A stretch of DNA of 64,000 bases from Pseudoips prasinana (Eukaryota; Arthropoda; Insecta; Lepidoptera; Nolidae): the NCBI GenBank assembly GCA_951640165.1, contig OX621255.1:20248001-20312000 (forward strand). Direction: 5' to 3'. Under the pieces are notes generated by a model, which saw only the letters and a program-made list of their open reading frames with translations, was not told the DNA's origin and did not search any database. This document shows positions 49,265 to 59,329 of the stretch, in pieces (the stretch's first letter is position 1; every line of letters starts with the position of its first letter). A program made the position numbers and the translations under genes.

Positions 49265-51115
49265 AGAATATATACAAGGACCCATAAGGGTGATTCTATC
49301 GAATATTCACAAAGCTAATGATACTCATAGTCGGAAATTCTCACCAACTGTTTTAAAACGTACTTTTTAAATAATAAGTATTTATGGTGGTAGGTTAGGA
49401 TTGGCGACAATCTATCCTTATATTGAGCTTGCTCAATTTTAAATAATCCAGACATTAGCTAGACTGCTAATCCTTAGAAACTACACTAGAAATAAGCGGT
49501 TCAAGTATAGCGAGTGACAACCTATCCTCATATTGAGTATGCTCAATTTTACATAATCCAGACATTAGCTAGACTGCCAATCCTTTTAAAATACACTAGA
49601 AATAAGCGGTTCAAGTATAGCAAGTGACAATCTATCCTCATATTGAGTTTGCTCAATTTTACATAATCCAGACATTAGCTAGACTGCTAATCCTTAGAAA
49701 CTACACTAGAAATAAGCGGTTCAAGTATAGCAAGTGACAACCTTTCCTCATATTGAGTTTGCTCAATTTTACATAATCCAGACATTAGCTAGACTGCTAA
49801 TCCTTAGAAACTACACTAGAAATAAGCGGTTCAAGTATAGCAAGTGACAACCTTTCCTCATATAGAGTTTGCTCAATTTTACATAATACAAACATTAGGT
49901 AGACCGCTAATCCTTATAAAATACACTAGAAATAAGTGGTTCAAGTATAGCAAGTGACAATTTAATCTATCCTCACATTGAGCTTGCTCAATTTTACATA
50001 ATGCAGACATTAGCTACACTGCTGATCCTTATAAATTACACTAGAAATAATCGGGTCAAGGTCAAGTGACAATCTATCCTCATATTGAGCTTGCTTAATT
50101 ATAAATAATGCAGATATTAATTAGACTACTAATCCTTATAAAGTACACTAGAAATAAGCGGTTCAAGTATAGCAAGTGACAATTTATACTCATATAGAGC
50201 TTGCTTAATTATAAATAATGCAGATATTAACTAGACTGCTAATCCTTATAAAGTACACTAGAAATAAGCGGTTCAAGTATAGCAAGTAACAATTTATACT
50301 CATATTGAGCTTGCTTAATTATAAATAATGCAGATATTAACTAGACTGCTAATCCTTATAAAGTACACTAGAAATAAGCGGTTCAAGTATAGCAAGTGAC
50401 AATTTATACTCATATAGAGCTTGCTTAATTTTACATAATCCAGTCATTAGCAAGACGGCTGATCCTTATAAAGTACTAGTGTACTTTATACGGATCAGCA
50501 GTCTCGCTATACTTAACTTAACCCGCGCATTTCTAGTAAAATAAGCGGGTTAAGTTAAGTATAGCCAGTGACAACCTTTCTTCATATTTAAATTTCTCAA
50601 TTTAAAACAGTTCTGACTTTACAGATAGCATGAGGTTTGCTATAGCTAGACTGCCGTCCCTTATAAAGAACATTAGAAACAAGCGGGTTAAGTTAAACGT
50701 TCAAAGCGAGCGACAAGCTATCCTTATATTGAGATTGCACAATGTTACTTTAGCTAGACTAGTGTCTCTTATAAAGCACACTAGAAACAGGTGGGTTAAG
50801 TTAAGCGTTCAATGGGAGCGAGAAATGATTCTTATATAGAGCTTGATCAATATTATATAATTCTGACTTTACGAATAGCATGAGGTCTGCTTTAGTTAGA
50901 CTGCAGTCCCTTATAAAGAACACCAGAAACGAGCGGGTTAAGTTAAGCGTTCAAAGCGAGCGAATCTTTAAATTGAGATTGCACAATATAATCATTAATT
51001 TCATATAACTTTAGTAATAAATACAAAGGATACTTAAGGGTATTAAAAATAAGATTCCCGAAGCCAATGACTCACAGTCGGGAAATCTTACCTCATATTT
51101 TAAAGTCCGAAGTGA
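49265..51115. repeat. Satellite complex, basic unit about 110 bp
   Basis: Ten regular units start at 49412, 49522, 49632, 49742, 49852, 49967, 50073, 50183, 50293 and 50403 (spacing 110, except 115 and 106). Core landmarks are TTGAGCTTGCTCAATTTTA, GACATTAGCTAGACTGCTAA and ACACTAGAAATAAGCGGTTC. Diverged units with GCGGGTTAAGTTAAGCGTTC follow to about 50985. Related sequence (GGACCCATAAGGG / GGATACTTAAGGG, then AATGA.ACTCA.AGTCGG.AA) flanks both sides at 49270-49350 and 51025-51100. Confidence 0.9.
50464..50566. repeat. Two adjacent palindromes inside the satellite
   Basis: CTGATCCTTATAAAGTAC pairs with GTACTTTATACGGATCAG around TAGT. Then GCTATACTTAACTTAACCCG pairs with CGGGTTAAGTTAAGTATAGC. 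Together they imply one unit was inserted in reverse. Confidence 0.8.
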
Positions 51116-51485
51116 AATTTAATTATTTGCTTTATCAAAGAGATTAAGGGGTTTCATAATATTTATGTAATGTGATCGAGCATTGAAACGTCTTCACTGC
51201 TATATTATTCCGACATTTGCTTATAACGATATAATAAATGTTATTTTGCGTTGTTGTGACTCTCCAACACTTGATAATAACCATATAAGTTCCGTGTGTT
51301 GCTTTTATAAAATTAAGATGTCCGCCAAACTAGACGGTTTAGTACTTGTCTTATCTTGTCCTGGTAGGTCATCATAGGATGACCATTTTAGCCCCCTCAT
51401 GGGATGAGATGGGGTGGTATTCTTCATCACCCTCAGCCAAATAGCTGTCAGCTATAAAACAGTCTATTTAAAATTTAATTTGACT
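51116..51485. other. No recognisable element
   Basis: 51385-51470 has a faint SINE-D-like CTCATGGGATGAGATGGGGT stretch; otherwise nothing. Confidence 0.35.
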
Positions 51486-51487
51486 TA

Positions 51488-51655
51488 GACAGTCGTCTCG
51501 CCGCTTTATGTCGCGGGTTCGAGTCCCGCGCCATGTAACTATTTGTGTGACCCATAAATAGTGGTTCTGAGACTGGATGTAATTTGTGTCTATTTAAATA
51601 TGTCTGTAAAGTACCCCGCGACACAGGGATTAGATTACCTAATGCAGGCGTTGTC
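51488..51655 (+). mobile_element. SINE-F copy, plus strand
   Basis: Head CTTAGACAGTCGTCTCGCCG with GTCGCGGGTTCGAGTCCCGC (B-box), body GTGTGACCCATAAATAGTGG, and hairpin tail CCCCGCGACACAGGGATTAG. Confidence 0.65.
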
Positions 51656-51689
51656 TATTTAAGAGGAAAAAAAATCACCTTTTTTGAAT

Positions 51690-52390
51690 AATAATTGTTT
51701 GTTAAGTTAATAATATAATTTAATAAGGACCCAACGGAACAATAAAGTGTTCTACAAAAAAGTACAACGGCCTTAAAGATTTCTTTATAAAAACCGATTT
51801 GGAGTTAATTTATAAAGGCTAAAACATAGCGATATACTTGTTTTGTTAAGTAAATAGTATTGTCAAATAAGGACCCACCGGAACAATGAAGTGTTCCAAA
51901 AATATACAATGGCCTTATGTTTTTCTTTTTAAAAACTGATTTGAAGTTAATTAATAAAGGACCAAACATAGCGATATACTTGTTTGTTAAGTTAATAGTA
52001 TTGTTAAATAAGGACCCACCGGAACAATGAAGTGTTCCAAAAATATACAATGGCCTTATGTTTTTCTTTTTAAAAACCGATTTGAAGTTATTAATAAAGG
52101 ACACAACATAGCGATATACTTGTTTGTTAAGTTAATAGTATTGTCAAATAAGGACCCACCGGAACAATGAAGTGTTCCAAAAATATACAATGGTCTAATG
52201 TTTTTCTTTTTAAAAACCGATTTGAAGTTAATTAATAAAGGACACAACATAGCGATATACTTGTTTGTTAAGTTAATAGTATAGTTAAATAAGGACCCAA
52301 GGGAACAATAAAGTATTTAATAAAATATACAGCGACCTTGAAATTTTCTTTATAAAAACCGATTTGAAGTTAATTTATAAAGGACCATTC
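51690..52390. repeat. Tandem repeat, five units of about 141 bp
   Basis: GTTAAGTTAATAGTATTGT-type starts at 51701, 51844, 51985, 52125 and 52266 (steps 143, 141, 140, 141). Middle units are nearly identical (AAGGACCCACCGGAACAATG, CGATTTGAAGTTAATTAATA); outer units are more diverged. Because 141 is a multiple of three, the complement stays open as a periodic artefact frame. Confidence 0.92.
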
Positions 52391-52820
52391 TGAAGGAACT
52401 ATTAAAATCGGTTCACAAACAGAGAAATTATATTAAATGAATGAAATTCTTTGTTTATGAAGGCATTTAAAACTTATTAAGTGAACTATTATTATCATAA
52501 CTTGTATTTAAGTTATTTTAAGGTTATCTTAATGACATCCATTGTTGAGGACGATTTATCGCAGTAGAATCCTTTGGCCAGGGGCCTTAAAAATAGGTAG
52601 GACGCTGCCCACGTTAATCACAGACCCCTAGGAGCAAAATTGGGCCCGTAGTGGGACATTCCTCTTTTTGGACGGGGGGTTAACATTTTTGAAAAGGCCG
52701 TCTTTTGCTCCAGGGGGTTAATTTTGATGTTCGCCAGCATAAACCTTCTCATACAGCGCACTGAAACACATAGTTAAAAGTTTTTTGAGAGTAATGTAAA
52801 ACAAGCCACCTGTCGTCTAT
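52391..52820. other. No recognisable element
   Basis: Contains GC-richer but unassigned sequence near 52570-52730 (CCCACGTTAATCACAGACCC, TTTGGACGGGGGGTTAAC). Confidence 0.3.
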
Positions 52821-52824
52821 AAAG

Positions 52825-53120
52825 ACCCTTAGTTTGCATTCGATTCGATGAAATGCCCTCTCCGGACCTAAGTACGGAAAGGGCACTCCATCGAATCGAA
52901 TGCAATGAAGAGCGGCCTGCGTCGCGTATTAACGTAGAGCGAGAGTTGCACAAAACATTCCTAAAACGATACGCCCTCTTGCATCTCCCCGCCAGTAACC
53001 ACCAAGAGTCGAGGTTCGAATCCCAAAGGAATGCCCGGTGCGGATACTTAGTTTGTAGTTTTGATTTGCTAGATGGTTAGAGCCCACGCTCACCTCTATA
53101 GTCCGGTGAAGCAGTGAAAG
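52825..53120 (-). repeat. Rep-X, long copy with fold-back end
   Basis: TTTGCATTCGATTCGATGAA (52836) and its complement CATCGAATCGAATGCAATGA enclose CCCTCTCCGG...CGGAAAGGG, a 68-nt fold-back absent from 24200-24640. The remainder matches that copy inverted, to ACGTCATGTTG at 53135. Confidence 0.6.
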
Positions 53121-53335
53121 CCGTTAGGCTGCATACGTCATGTTGAAGAAAAAAAAAATTAAAATGTGTGTACTTATGTACACGCGTTAGAAGTTATATT
53201 CTTTGGCGTATGGAAAAAAAATAACTAAAATGCAGTAGTGATTAACGATAAATATTAAAATTAATCAAAAAGATTTTATTTAAATAAAAATACTAGAATA
53301 TACAATTTGAACATAGTTATCAATTTTCATACCAC

Positions 53336-53474
53336 CTAGAACTAAATTCATGCTGTTAAATTTAGGTGTCAGTGTGCGCGCGCATCGTAAAAATTCACTC
53401 TCATCTAGAACTAACTTCATGCTGTTAAATTTAGGTGTCGGTGTGCGCGCGCATCGTAAAAATTCACTCTCATC
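53336..53474. repeat. 69-bp tandem duplication
   Basis: CTAGAACTAAATTCATGCTG at 53336 and CTAGAACTAACTTCATGCTG at 53405; two units with few differences, both with GTGTGCGCGCGCATCG. Confidence 0.9.
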
Positions 53475-53950
53475 ATTTTTCTCCATCGCGCCAAAAGAAG
53501 TATAACTTCGAAAACTTGAGAGGTGTCAAGGGACACCCGGATGGAACGAAGTTATTTCTTATTATTTATTACGTACAAAAAACCTGTATACACTCAACAA
53601 AAATTTTCGTCGCGACACCACACTGTTCAATGCGAAATAGAAATGAAAATATCTGGCTTGCTTTCTATAAGAGAGAGAGAGAGACAGAGAAACATGCGCA
53701 CGCCGCACAGCTGCAAAAAGTGTCGTGACAACTTTTCGTAAGTTTTTTTCCGTCTAGCCCCCTTTCACAACGCGCGATAAGGAACTTCGTTCCAAAAACC
53801 GGAGGATTGTTAGCCCGATAAGTTAGCACCGATAAGAAGAAATATACGAAGAAGCTGAACTGTAGACTTCGTTATTATCTCCGACCGGTGCCGGTAACCA
53901 CACATCGCTGTACGGTTGTTGACGCGCCACCCTGTACCGTCCCGTACATA
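53475..53950. other. No recognisable element
   Basis: A (GA)n run at 53670-53690 and moderately GC-rich DNA; the two overlapping frames at 53435-53741 show no family. Confidence 0.3.
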
Positions 53951-53956
53951 TATTAT

Positions 53957-54208
53957 TATAGCCTAGTTGGTAGTGCTCCTGCCTCTGAAGCTGGTGGTCC
54001 TGGGTTCGAAACCCCGTAAGTGCAAATATTTGTGTGACGAGCACGAATATTTGTTGCTGAGTCATGGATGTTTTCTATGTATATAAGTATTTATCTATCT
54101 ATATAAGTATGTATATCGTCGCCTGGTACCCATAGTACAAGCTTTGCTTAGTTTGGGGCTAGGATGATCTGTGTGACAATGTCCCTAGATATTATTATTA
54201 TTATTCTT
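53957..54208 (+). mobile_element. SINE-B copy, best preserved
   Basis: TAGCCTAGTTGGTAGTGCTC (A-box region), GGTCCTGGGTTCGAAACC, GTGTGACGAGCACGAATATT, ATCTATCTATATAAGTATGT, and the tail CCATAGTACAAGCTTTGCTT ending (TTA)n. Confidence 0.8.
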
Positions 54209-54344
54209 GCACCCTCTTTGGAAGGTACAGTCGGTACCACGGTAAGGTACCCTTAAGTTACTCGAAAACTGCCTGACCTGGATTTGACAGCACCTGTAAA
54301 ATACTGCTGTTACCAATTTAATAGATACTGCTCTGATCGAAAGA

Positions 54345-55040
54345 CAATTTTTTTTTTTTTTTTTTTTTTTTATTTATTATTGAAAAAAGAACACATTTAA
54401 GTTTTAGACATTTTTGCCAAACTGCACAGCAGTTTGTCGGCAACGTTCTCGCTCTGTTTACATTTTTATTACTTAATTGCTATTCAATTCAGTATGCCAT
54501 GCTAAAGTAAGGAAGTATACGAGATAGAATATAAGATAGAAAGATGTTACTACTAAGTTTATACAATACAAAGTAAAGGAAGAAATAAGATTTATTTTAA
54601 AATACATACAGATATGCCATATTGATTTAATCAAGAATTAATAATATTCATTTACCAGTGTGGGTGATGTTAGGTACATCAACCACACTAGCAAATAAAT
54701 ATTATATTTTTGAAGGTTGTACAAGTTGAGGATAGATAGATCTACTACTTTTGTTGTTTACTAAATAGTTGTTCTCACGGGCAGAGTGATAAATAATGCT
54801 TTCTCAGTATTTTTTTCAATTGGTATTTAGACTTAGTATTGGTTACTATGTCACAGGGTAATTCATTTAATAAAGTTGGCGTTAACCATTTCCTAGTTCT
54901 GTTACCATAATAATTAACTATTCTAGGTATATTAAGCTTATTTTTCTTAGCCATACGGGTTGGGTAGTTATGCACTCTTTTATTTTTATGCGTTATATTA
55001 TTGTGTTGTTCGAGTAATGTAATATAATGTATTAAGTTAC
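54345..55040 (-). mobile_element. LINE, 5'-truncated, poly(A)-tailed
   Basis: A T-run of about 25 (54351-54375) marks the poly(A) end of a minus-strand element with a 400-bp 3' untranslated region and the C-terminus described at 54772. A TSD was not found because the 5' border is unclear. Confidence 0.8.
54772..55035 (-). pseudogene. LINE polyprotein C-terminus
   Basis: The minus-strand frame reads HYITLLEQHNNITHKNKRVH, NYPTRMAKKNKLNIPRIVNY, YGNRTRKWLTPTLLNELP and ends QLKKILRKHYLSLCP. The HNY.TR...KL.IPR...YG.RT.KWL.P.LLN.LP pattern closes Jockey/CR1-group LINE proteins. Uninterrupted over these 87 codons, so this is one of the younger LINE copies; the upstream reverse transcriptase is lost by truncation. 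Confidence 0.75.
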
Positions 55041-55339
55041 CATTAAGTATTCAACACACAAGGTCACGCGCAAGTATCACGACTCAAATCGAATCACGCC
55101 AAAGATCATGCGCTTTCACTGATATAGATGCGACATTCCAAAAATAGCTACGAAAATTGAACTGTCTATAGATACAGCTCTGAAAAGAAGAAGTCCTCAA
55201 TCAAAATAATTTTTCAAATTAATGATTATTTACTAATTGTGGGAATTGAAAATCAGCCGCTGCGCGCTGTTCAAGTGAAAATAATTCATAATATCCGCCT
55301 GATTTAATACAATATCAACAAAAAACTAAATAATAACAT
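55041..55339. other. No recognisable element
   Basis: Spacer with no repeat partner. Confidence 0.3.
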
Positions 55340-55622
55340 ATATCCTGGGACATTATTCACACACGGTCATCTGATCCCAAACTAAGCAGTGCTTGTTCTA
55401 GATATATACTATGGAAACCAGATAACTGATATAGGTACTAAATATACTACTTTACTTTTGTAAATACATACTTATATAGATAATTACACCCAGACTCAGG
55501 ACAAATATGTAATGCATGACAAACATGTCTGTTGACATGTCATGCACACAAATTTGTCCTAGGTGGGAATCGAACCCACGACCTGCTGCGTGAAAGGCAA
55601 GTATCTACAAACCGGTCCGTCG
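55340..55622 (-). mobile_element. SINE-A copy with small internal duplications
   Basis: Full element with extra AGATATATACTATGG near 55398 and a palindromic ACAAACATGTCTGTTGACAT-type duplication at 55515-55545; intact head GGGTGGGAATCGAACCCACG. Confidence 0.7.
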
Positions 55623-55639
55623 TAAAATATCATTGCATT

Positions 55640-55895
55640 TGTTTCGGAGGGTACGTTTAGCTGTCGGTCCCGGTTGTAGTCGTTAGGCAAAAGTCGTTAA
55701 GCCATGTCAGAGGCCTTTTTTATCAGGACTAGTACCTCCCTCTTACCCACCACTTCATCAGGATCAACAAAGGCTAAGGCATGTCCCGGCTTTAACTGTC
55801 TTGGATCAAGCAACGAATCTAATTTCAGAGGCCTACTGGGGGGCTTCAACAGCTCTGACAGTAGGATACCCATATGATAAGTAAGTAAGTACAGT
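55640..55895 (+). mobile_element. Rep-N copy, interrupted
   Basis: TTTCGGAGGGTACGTTTAGC, TGTCGGTCCCGGTTGTAGTC, then after an insertion CTACTGGGGGGCTTCAACAG and GGATACCCATATGATAAG. Confidence 0.7.
55717..55824 (-). mobile_element. Short poly(A) retroposon inserted in Rep-N
   Basis: Flanked by an exact 10-bp duplication TCAGAGGCCT (55707-55716, 55825-55834). It starts with the T-run then ATCAGGACTAGTACCTCCCT, the same 3' end as 38610-38671; 108 bp long. Confidence 0.75.
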
Positions 55896-55984
55896 AGAGG
55901 AAGGGCATAGCGTTCATTCGCTCACAGAGCAACTCGACTGGGGTAGTACCTCCACCTTACAGAATACACTCCTTAATAATAATT

Positions 55985-56168
55985 TTAGTGTTGTATTTCC
56001 GAGTGTGAGTAAGTTCGCCAGAGCTCATTGGGGTGGGGGGAAGGGTCAGCAACACTTGTTTGCTGACTTTTAAGGCTGGCAACGCACCCGCGACACCTCT
56101 GGTGTTGCGATTGTCCATGGGCGGCGGGGATCACTTACCATCAGGTGACCCTCTGTGATAATGACAAT
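55985..56168 (-). mobile_element. Rep-H copy
   Basis: TTCCGAGTGTGAGTAAGTTC, GCCAGAGCTCATTGGGGTGG, GGTGTTGCGATTGTCCATGG and GATCACTTACCATCAGGTGA; inverted relative to 63634-63815. Confidence 0.65.
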
Positions 56169-57188
56169 GTTTTATTACGACTTTAAGCTTGACGAACTTC
56201 TGATATGGTATCGGTTTAGAACAGTAAAGCAGTAGAATCAGCAAAAGCGATCAATTCACCTTTCAAGTATAGAATGACATCTCTCAGATAACTTATCTAT
56301 CAGTTAATTTGCTATCATAAGCTTGATCTAACCAATAGTTTACTTTGCAGTTTATTTGCCAGTTAGTACTATTTATGGATTATGAAACCCAAACGATGTC
56401 TTTATTCGATAGATAAGTTGCAAATAGCTTATTCGGGACTTTATCTAGACATTGTGAAATAGACCCGAATAAAGTGTTGGATAGCTAACTAACAAATAAA
56501 TATACTGACAGATATAAGTTCTCATAAAACACATTGCGTTTCACCATCACCTTCCATACCCATTAGAAGGCCCGTTTGTCGCCCTCTGATATAAAAAAAG
56601 TACTGTATCAAGACCAAATGTGTACCAAAAGATAGAAACCACGCGTCATTATAAATAATTTCATCTAAATGTTAACAAAATCGGTATGAAATTGCGGTAC
56701 TGCATACGAGACCACCCCGCCTACATTAATTGTCTCCGTTGACTCACCTGTAGGCCATTAACCTCGTCTCAAATAAGTAGGTGATTAAATTATTAAACTT
56801 TAGGTTTGTCTGATACACATGTAGACAGTGCTATGTGGGGAAGATGCGAATATTACCATCGAATGTCATCCCATGGGAGGCTATATGTGGGGAAGGAGAC
56901 GAATATTACTATCCATTTCATTCCGTGGAAAGCGTAGAGTCGTCCCAAGGGTATATTTACCAGAAAACGGGCAGTAACGTCGCTCTGAATACCATTATTA
57001 TTTCAAATTATTTATTTCAATTTTAATTTTTACAAATTTATAATTATAAAATTGATATAATAAAACAATAATATACAAATAAATACGTAAGAAACTGACC
57101 TCCTGCTGCGGGATTATACGGTGATCAGGGCGACAGAGTGGGAGAGAGTAGAGTGTTATTATGATTATTATTAAACTCTTACAAGTCT
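56169..57188. other. No classified element
   Basis: 56270-56500 has loosely inverted themes (GATAACTTATCTATCAG and TTCGATAGATAAGTT; GCAGTTTATTTGCC and CAAATAGC) suggesting an old palindromic MITE whose ends I cannot place. The frame at 56835 includes a short direct duplication (ATGTGGGGAAG..ACGAATATTA) and is not coding. Confidence 0.35.
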
Positions 57189-57278
57189 AAAGTTAAACTG
57201 CAGTTGAACTATGAATCAAGCAGTCTCATTGGATGATTTTCGACTAAACCAAGGATCAACTGCAGTTTAACTTTAAAC
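57186..57278. mobile_element. Small inverted-repeat element, about 90 bp
   Basis: AAAGTTAAACTGCAGTTGA (57189-57207) and its exact complement (57256-57274) flank a 48-nt centre. One more outer block (GTCTAAAG / CTTTAAAC) pairs with one mismatch. Confidence 0.7.
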
Positions 57279-57334
57279 TTCGTTTTTAAATAAGGGTGTT
57301 ATTGTACATCAGAGGATTAAACAGTACAAGAACA

Positions 57335-57490
57335 ATGCACATTAGACAGATCAGTACAATTGGCGGTCCTATCATAAAAATAAAAACCATTCCCCTCCCC
57401 CTGCTACCTGCGGTTGGCGCGTATTGGTCGATTCTAAAACGAAGAACATTCTGAGACACCCATTATGATCTCTTCCGGACAACCTACTTA
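57335..57490 (-). mobile_element. CR1-type LINE 3' end, interrupted
   Basis: CAGTACAATTGGCGGTCCTA and GATCTCTTCCGGACAACCTA are the two halves of the hallmark block. About 90 bp beginning AAAAATAAAAACC and containing CCTCCCCCTGCTACCTGCGG separates them. Confidence 0.55.
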
Positions 57491-57589
57491 GGAGAAAGGA
57501 TACAGACACGTGTAGTTGCCGGTGTACAGAGCGTTTAAATAAAGGTACTCTTGGGTATAATAATAAAAATATCCATCCTAATATGCACT

Positions 57590-57720
57590 CTGCTTTGTGA
57601 TTCATACGGCAATCACAAATCCGCCTGTCAAGCGTGAAGATTATGGCATATCCCCAGAAATAATCTATCATTGAAGGAGGCCTTTGCCCAGTTGTGGACG
57701 TCTTTTAGCTGTCATGACTA
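57590..57720 (+). mobile_element. SINE-D fragment
   Basis: GCCTGTCAAGCGTGAAGATT, ATGGCATATCCCCAG, GGAGGCCTTTGCCCAGTTGT then GGACGTCTTTTAGCTGTCAT. Confidence 0.65.
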
Positions 57721-58115
57721 GACTATTTCGAAAATGTATGGAGAGGGACAAACATTTTACATACCAGCTCGATGCGAACGGTGGCTAGTAACACCTTGAA
57801 CTTGACAGTGACGTTATTGCGTAGGCAGTAAGAGTGGTTTTCATAGTCGAAGTGTTTCTACTGACGTGGCCACAAGCGTAGGTACTTGGCATAACAATTG
57901 AATGACGTTCATGTTCTATGTTTAAGCTTGTAACTTGTCACTTTCACTGATTAGGCAGAATTCCAAATGGTGCATCGTCAGAACAATAGCCAATCATCTC
58001 TTGATTCATTTCTCCGTTCTATTAATATATCCATCTATTTTAAGACTCAAGCTCACCGTAATAATGTCTCATGGGCAAAAAATAATTTAGTGGGTTCACT
58101 GGTCAAAGCATTATT
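57721..58115. other. No recognisable element
   Basis: Ordinary sequence; the frame beginning at 57967 runs into Rep-K and is not a gene. Confidence 0.35.
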
Positions 58116-58119
58116 TATG

Positions 58120-58300
58120 GCATTCGTATACTTTTTTTTTGTTAAGACAGGGGAATGCCTACGCTCGGCTCCCGCTAAAGTATCTACGGCCGGTGGGTAT
58201 GTTGGACTAAACCTACCTGCCGTGGACTTCACTCTTGGCGTTTTATGGACGAACGCGGGTATGCTGCTCCGGTGCCCCTCCTTTGCGCCGTGTCACAAAT
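58120..58300 (-). mobile_element. Rep-K: poly(A) retroposon 3' end
   Basis: T-run at 58132-58141, AGACAGGGGAATGCCTACGC, CTAAACCTACCTGCCGTGGA, CTTGGCGTTTTATGGACGAA and GGGTATGCTGCTCCGGTGCC. Confidence 0.65.
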
Positions 58301-58374
58301 ATTCGGGACACGTACCCTGGGGCGTTCAGACCTTCTTTGTCAATTCTTTCTGAGTTCTTTCCGTATTATAATAA

Positions 58375-58570
58375 TAATAATTTTCTCCTGGTCGAAGTTC
58401 GTTGTGTCCATTCTCTACAGAGACCAGCCATCTGCGTGGGTGTTCATGTCATCGGAAGGGACAGCTATCAGGACCGGAAAGACTTCAGGTACCGGACCGA
58501 CGTTGTTGCACTTCAAGGCTTAGAGTTGTTACCCATGCTAACTTTCAGACTACGGGCCAATTACTTACGG
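58375..58570 (-). mobile_element. SINE-C, partial
   Basis: (AAT)n then CTCCTGGTCGAAGTTCGTTG, CAGAGACCAGCCATCTGCGT, GGACCGGAAAGACTTCAGGT and ACCGGACCGACG; head missing. Confidence 0.6.
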
Positions 58571-58996
58571 GCAAATTAAACCATATATGAACTGACCGCG
58601 AACATAGTTGCTTAACTTCGCCACACTAACGGACCGATGACAACATCTGGCTATGAGCGCCTACTACGATCTTAAATACTTTACTATTAATTCTTGTAAT
58701 ATTATTTGCAATGTCATGGTATTTACGAGTATGAGCACGTATTGAATTGACAATTTAAATGAAAATCGGAATACTGTTTCAATATTTTACGGAGCAAATT
58801 TGATTTTAACCTATTTAATGCCCAATTACGATTTTTTTGTATCTCACGCAATTAATATACATAGACTATTGACTTCGATAATATGTTCGATGGGTTTCCG
58901 CAAATCTTCTTAACAAATCACTTGTTTTTATCTAATTGTAACTATAAAATAAAGGAGGTGATAAATTTTACTAGCTATATTATGTTTCCTTTTGCG
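58571..58996. other. No recognisable element
   Basis: AT-rich with no partner sequence. Confidence 0.3.
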
Positions 58997-59049
58997 GAAA
59001 TCGCGTAACAAACGTATTACGCATACCGTTCATAATGTTACGCGATTTC
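58997..59049. repeat. Inverted repeat, 13-bp arms
   Basis: GAAATCGCGTAAC (58997-59009) and GTTACGCGATTTC (59037-59049), 27-nt centre with TTACGCATACCG. It lies 9 bp from the next palindrome. Confidence 0.85.
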
Positions 59050-59058
59050 TCTGTTGAT

Positions 59059-59156
59059 TGCCACCCAATTGTGATTAAATATTTTTTTAAAGAAGGGCGG
59101 TTTCATAAAAAAAATCCTTATTAAATAAAAAAATATTTAATCACAATTGGTTGGCA
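59059..59156. mobile_element. Palindromic MITE, 98 bp
   Basis: TGCCACCCAATTGTGATTAA (59059) and TTAATCACAATTGGTTGGCA (ends 59156), 31-bp arms with one or two mismatches; centre with AAGAAGGGCGGTTTC. Confidence 0.8.
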
Positions 59157-59161
59157 CTAGG

Positions 59162-59325
59162 GAATCTTATCCCTGCATCTACTTATAAACACGGACGGAC
59201 ACAAATTACATCCAGACTGAGAACAACTATTTATGGGTCACAAAAATAGTTGTACGGCACAGAACTCGAACCCACAACACAAAACGGCCAGGCGACTGTC
59301 TTAGCCGCTGCACCACAGTGCAGTC
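59162..59325 (-). mobile_element. SINE-F copy
   Basis: GGGAATCTTATCCCTGCATC hairpin tail, CAACTATTTATGGGTCACAA, AACTCGAACCCACAACACAA and CTTAGCCGCTGCACCACAGT head. It directly follows the MITE. Confidence 0.65.
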
Positions 59326-59329
59326 TACC

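Noticed and set aside
51805..52250. Minus-strand frames with a repeated 47-residue unit
   Set aside because: Periodic artefact of the 141-bp tandem repeat, which is divisible by three.
53280..53486. Minus-strand frame with a repeated 23-residue unit
   Set aside because: Product of the 69-bp tandem duplication; no domain and no conserved start.
58235..58590. Three overlapping plus-strand frames of 62-114 codons
   Set aside because: They cross Rep-K and SINE-C sequences, which are minus-strand elements; mutual overlap in all frames is the sign of GC-rich noise.
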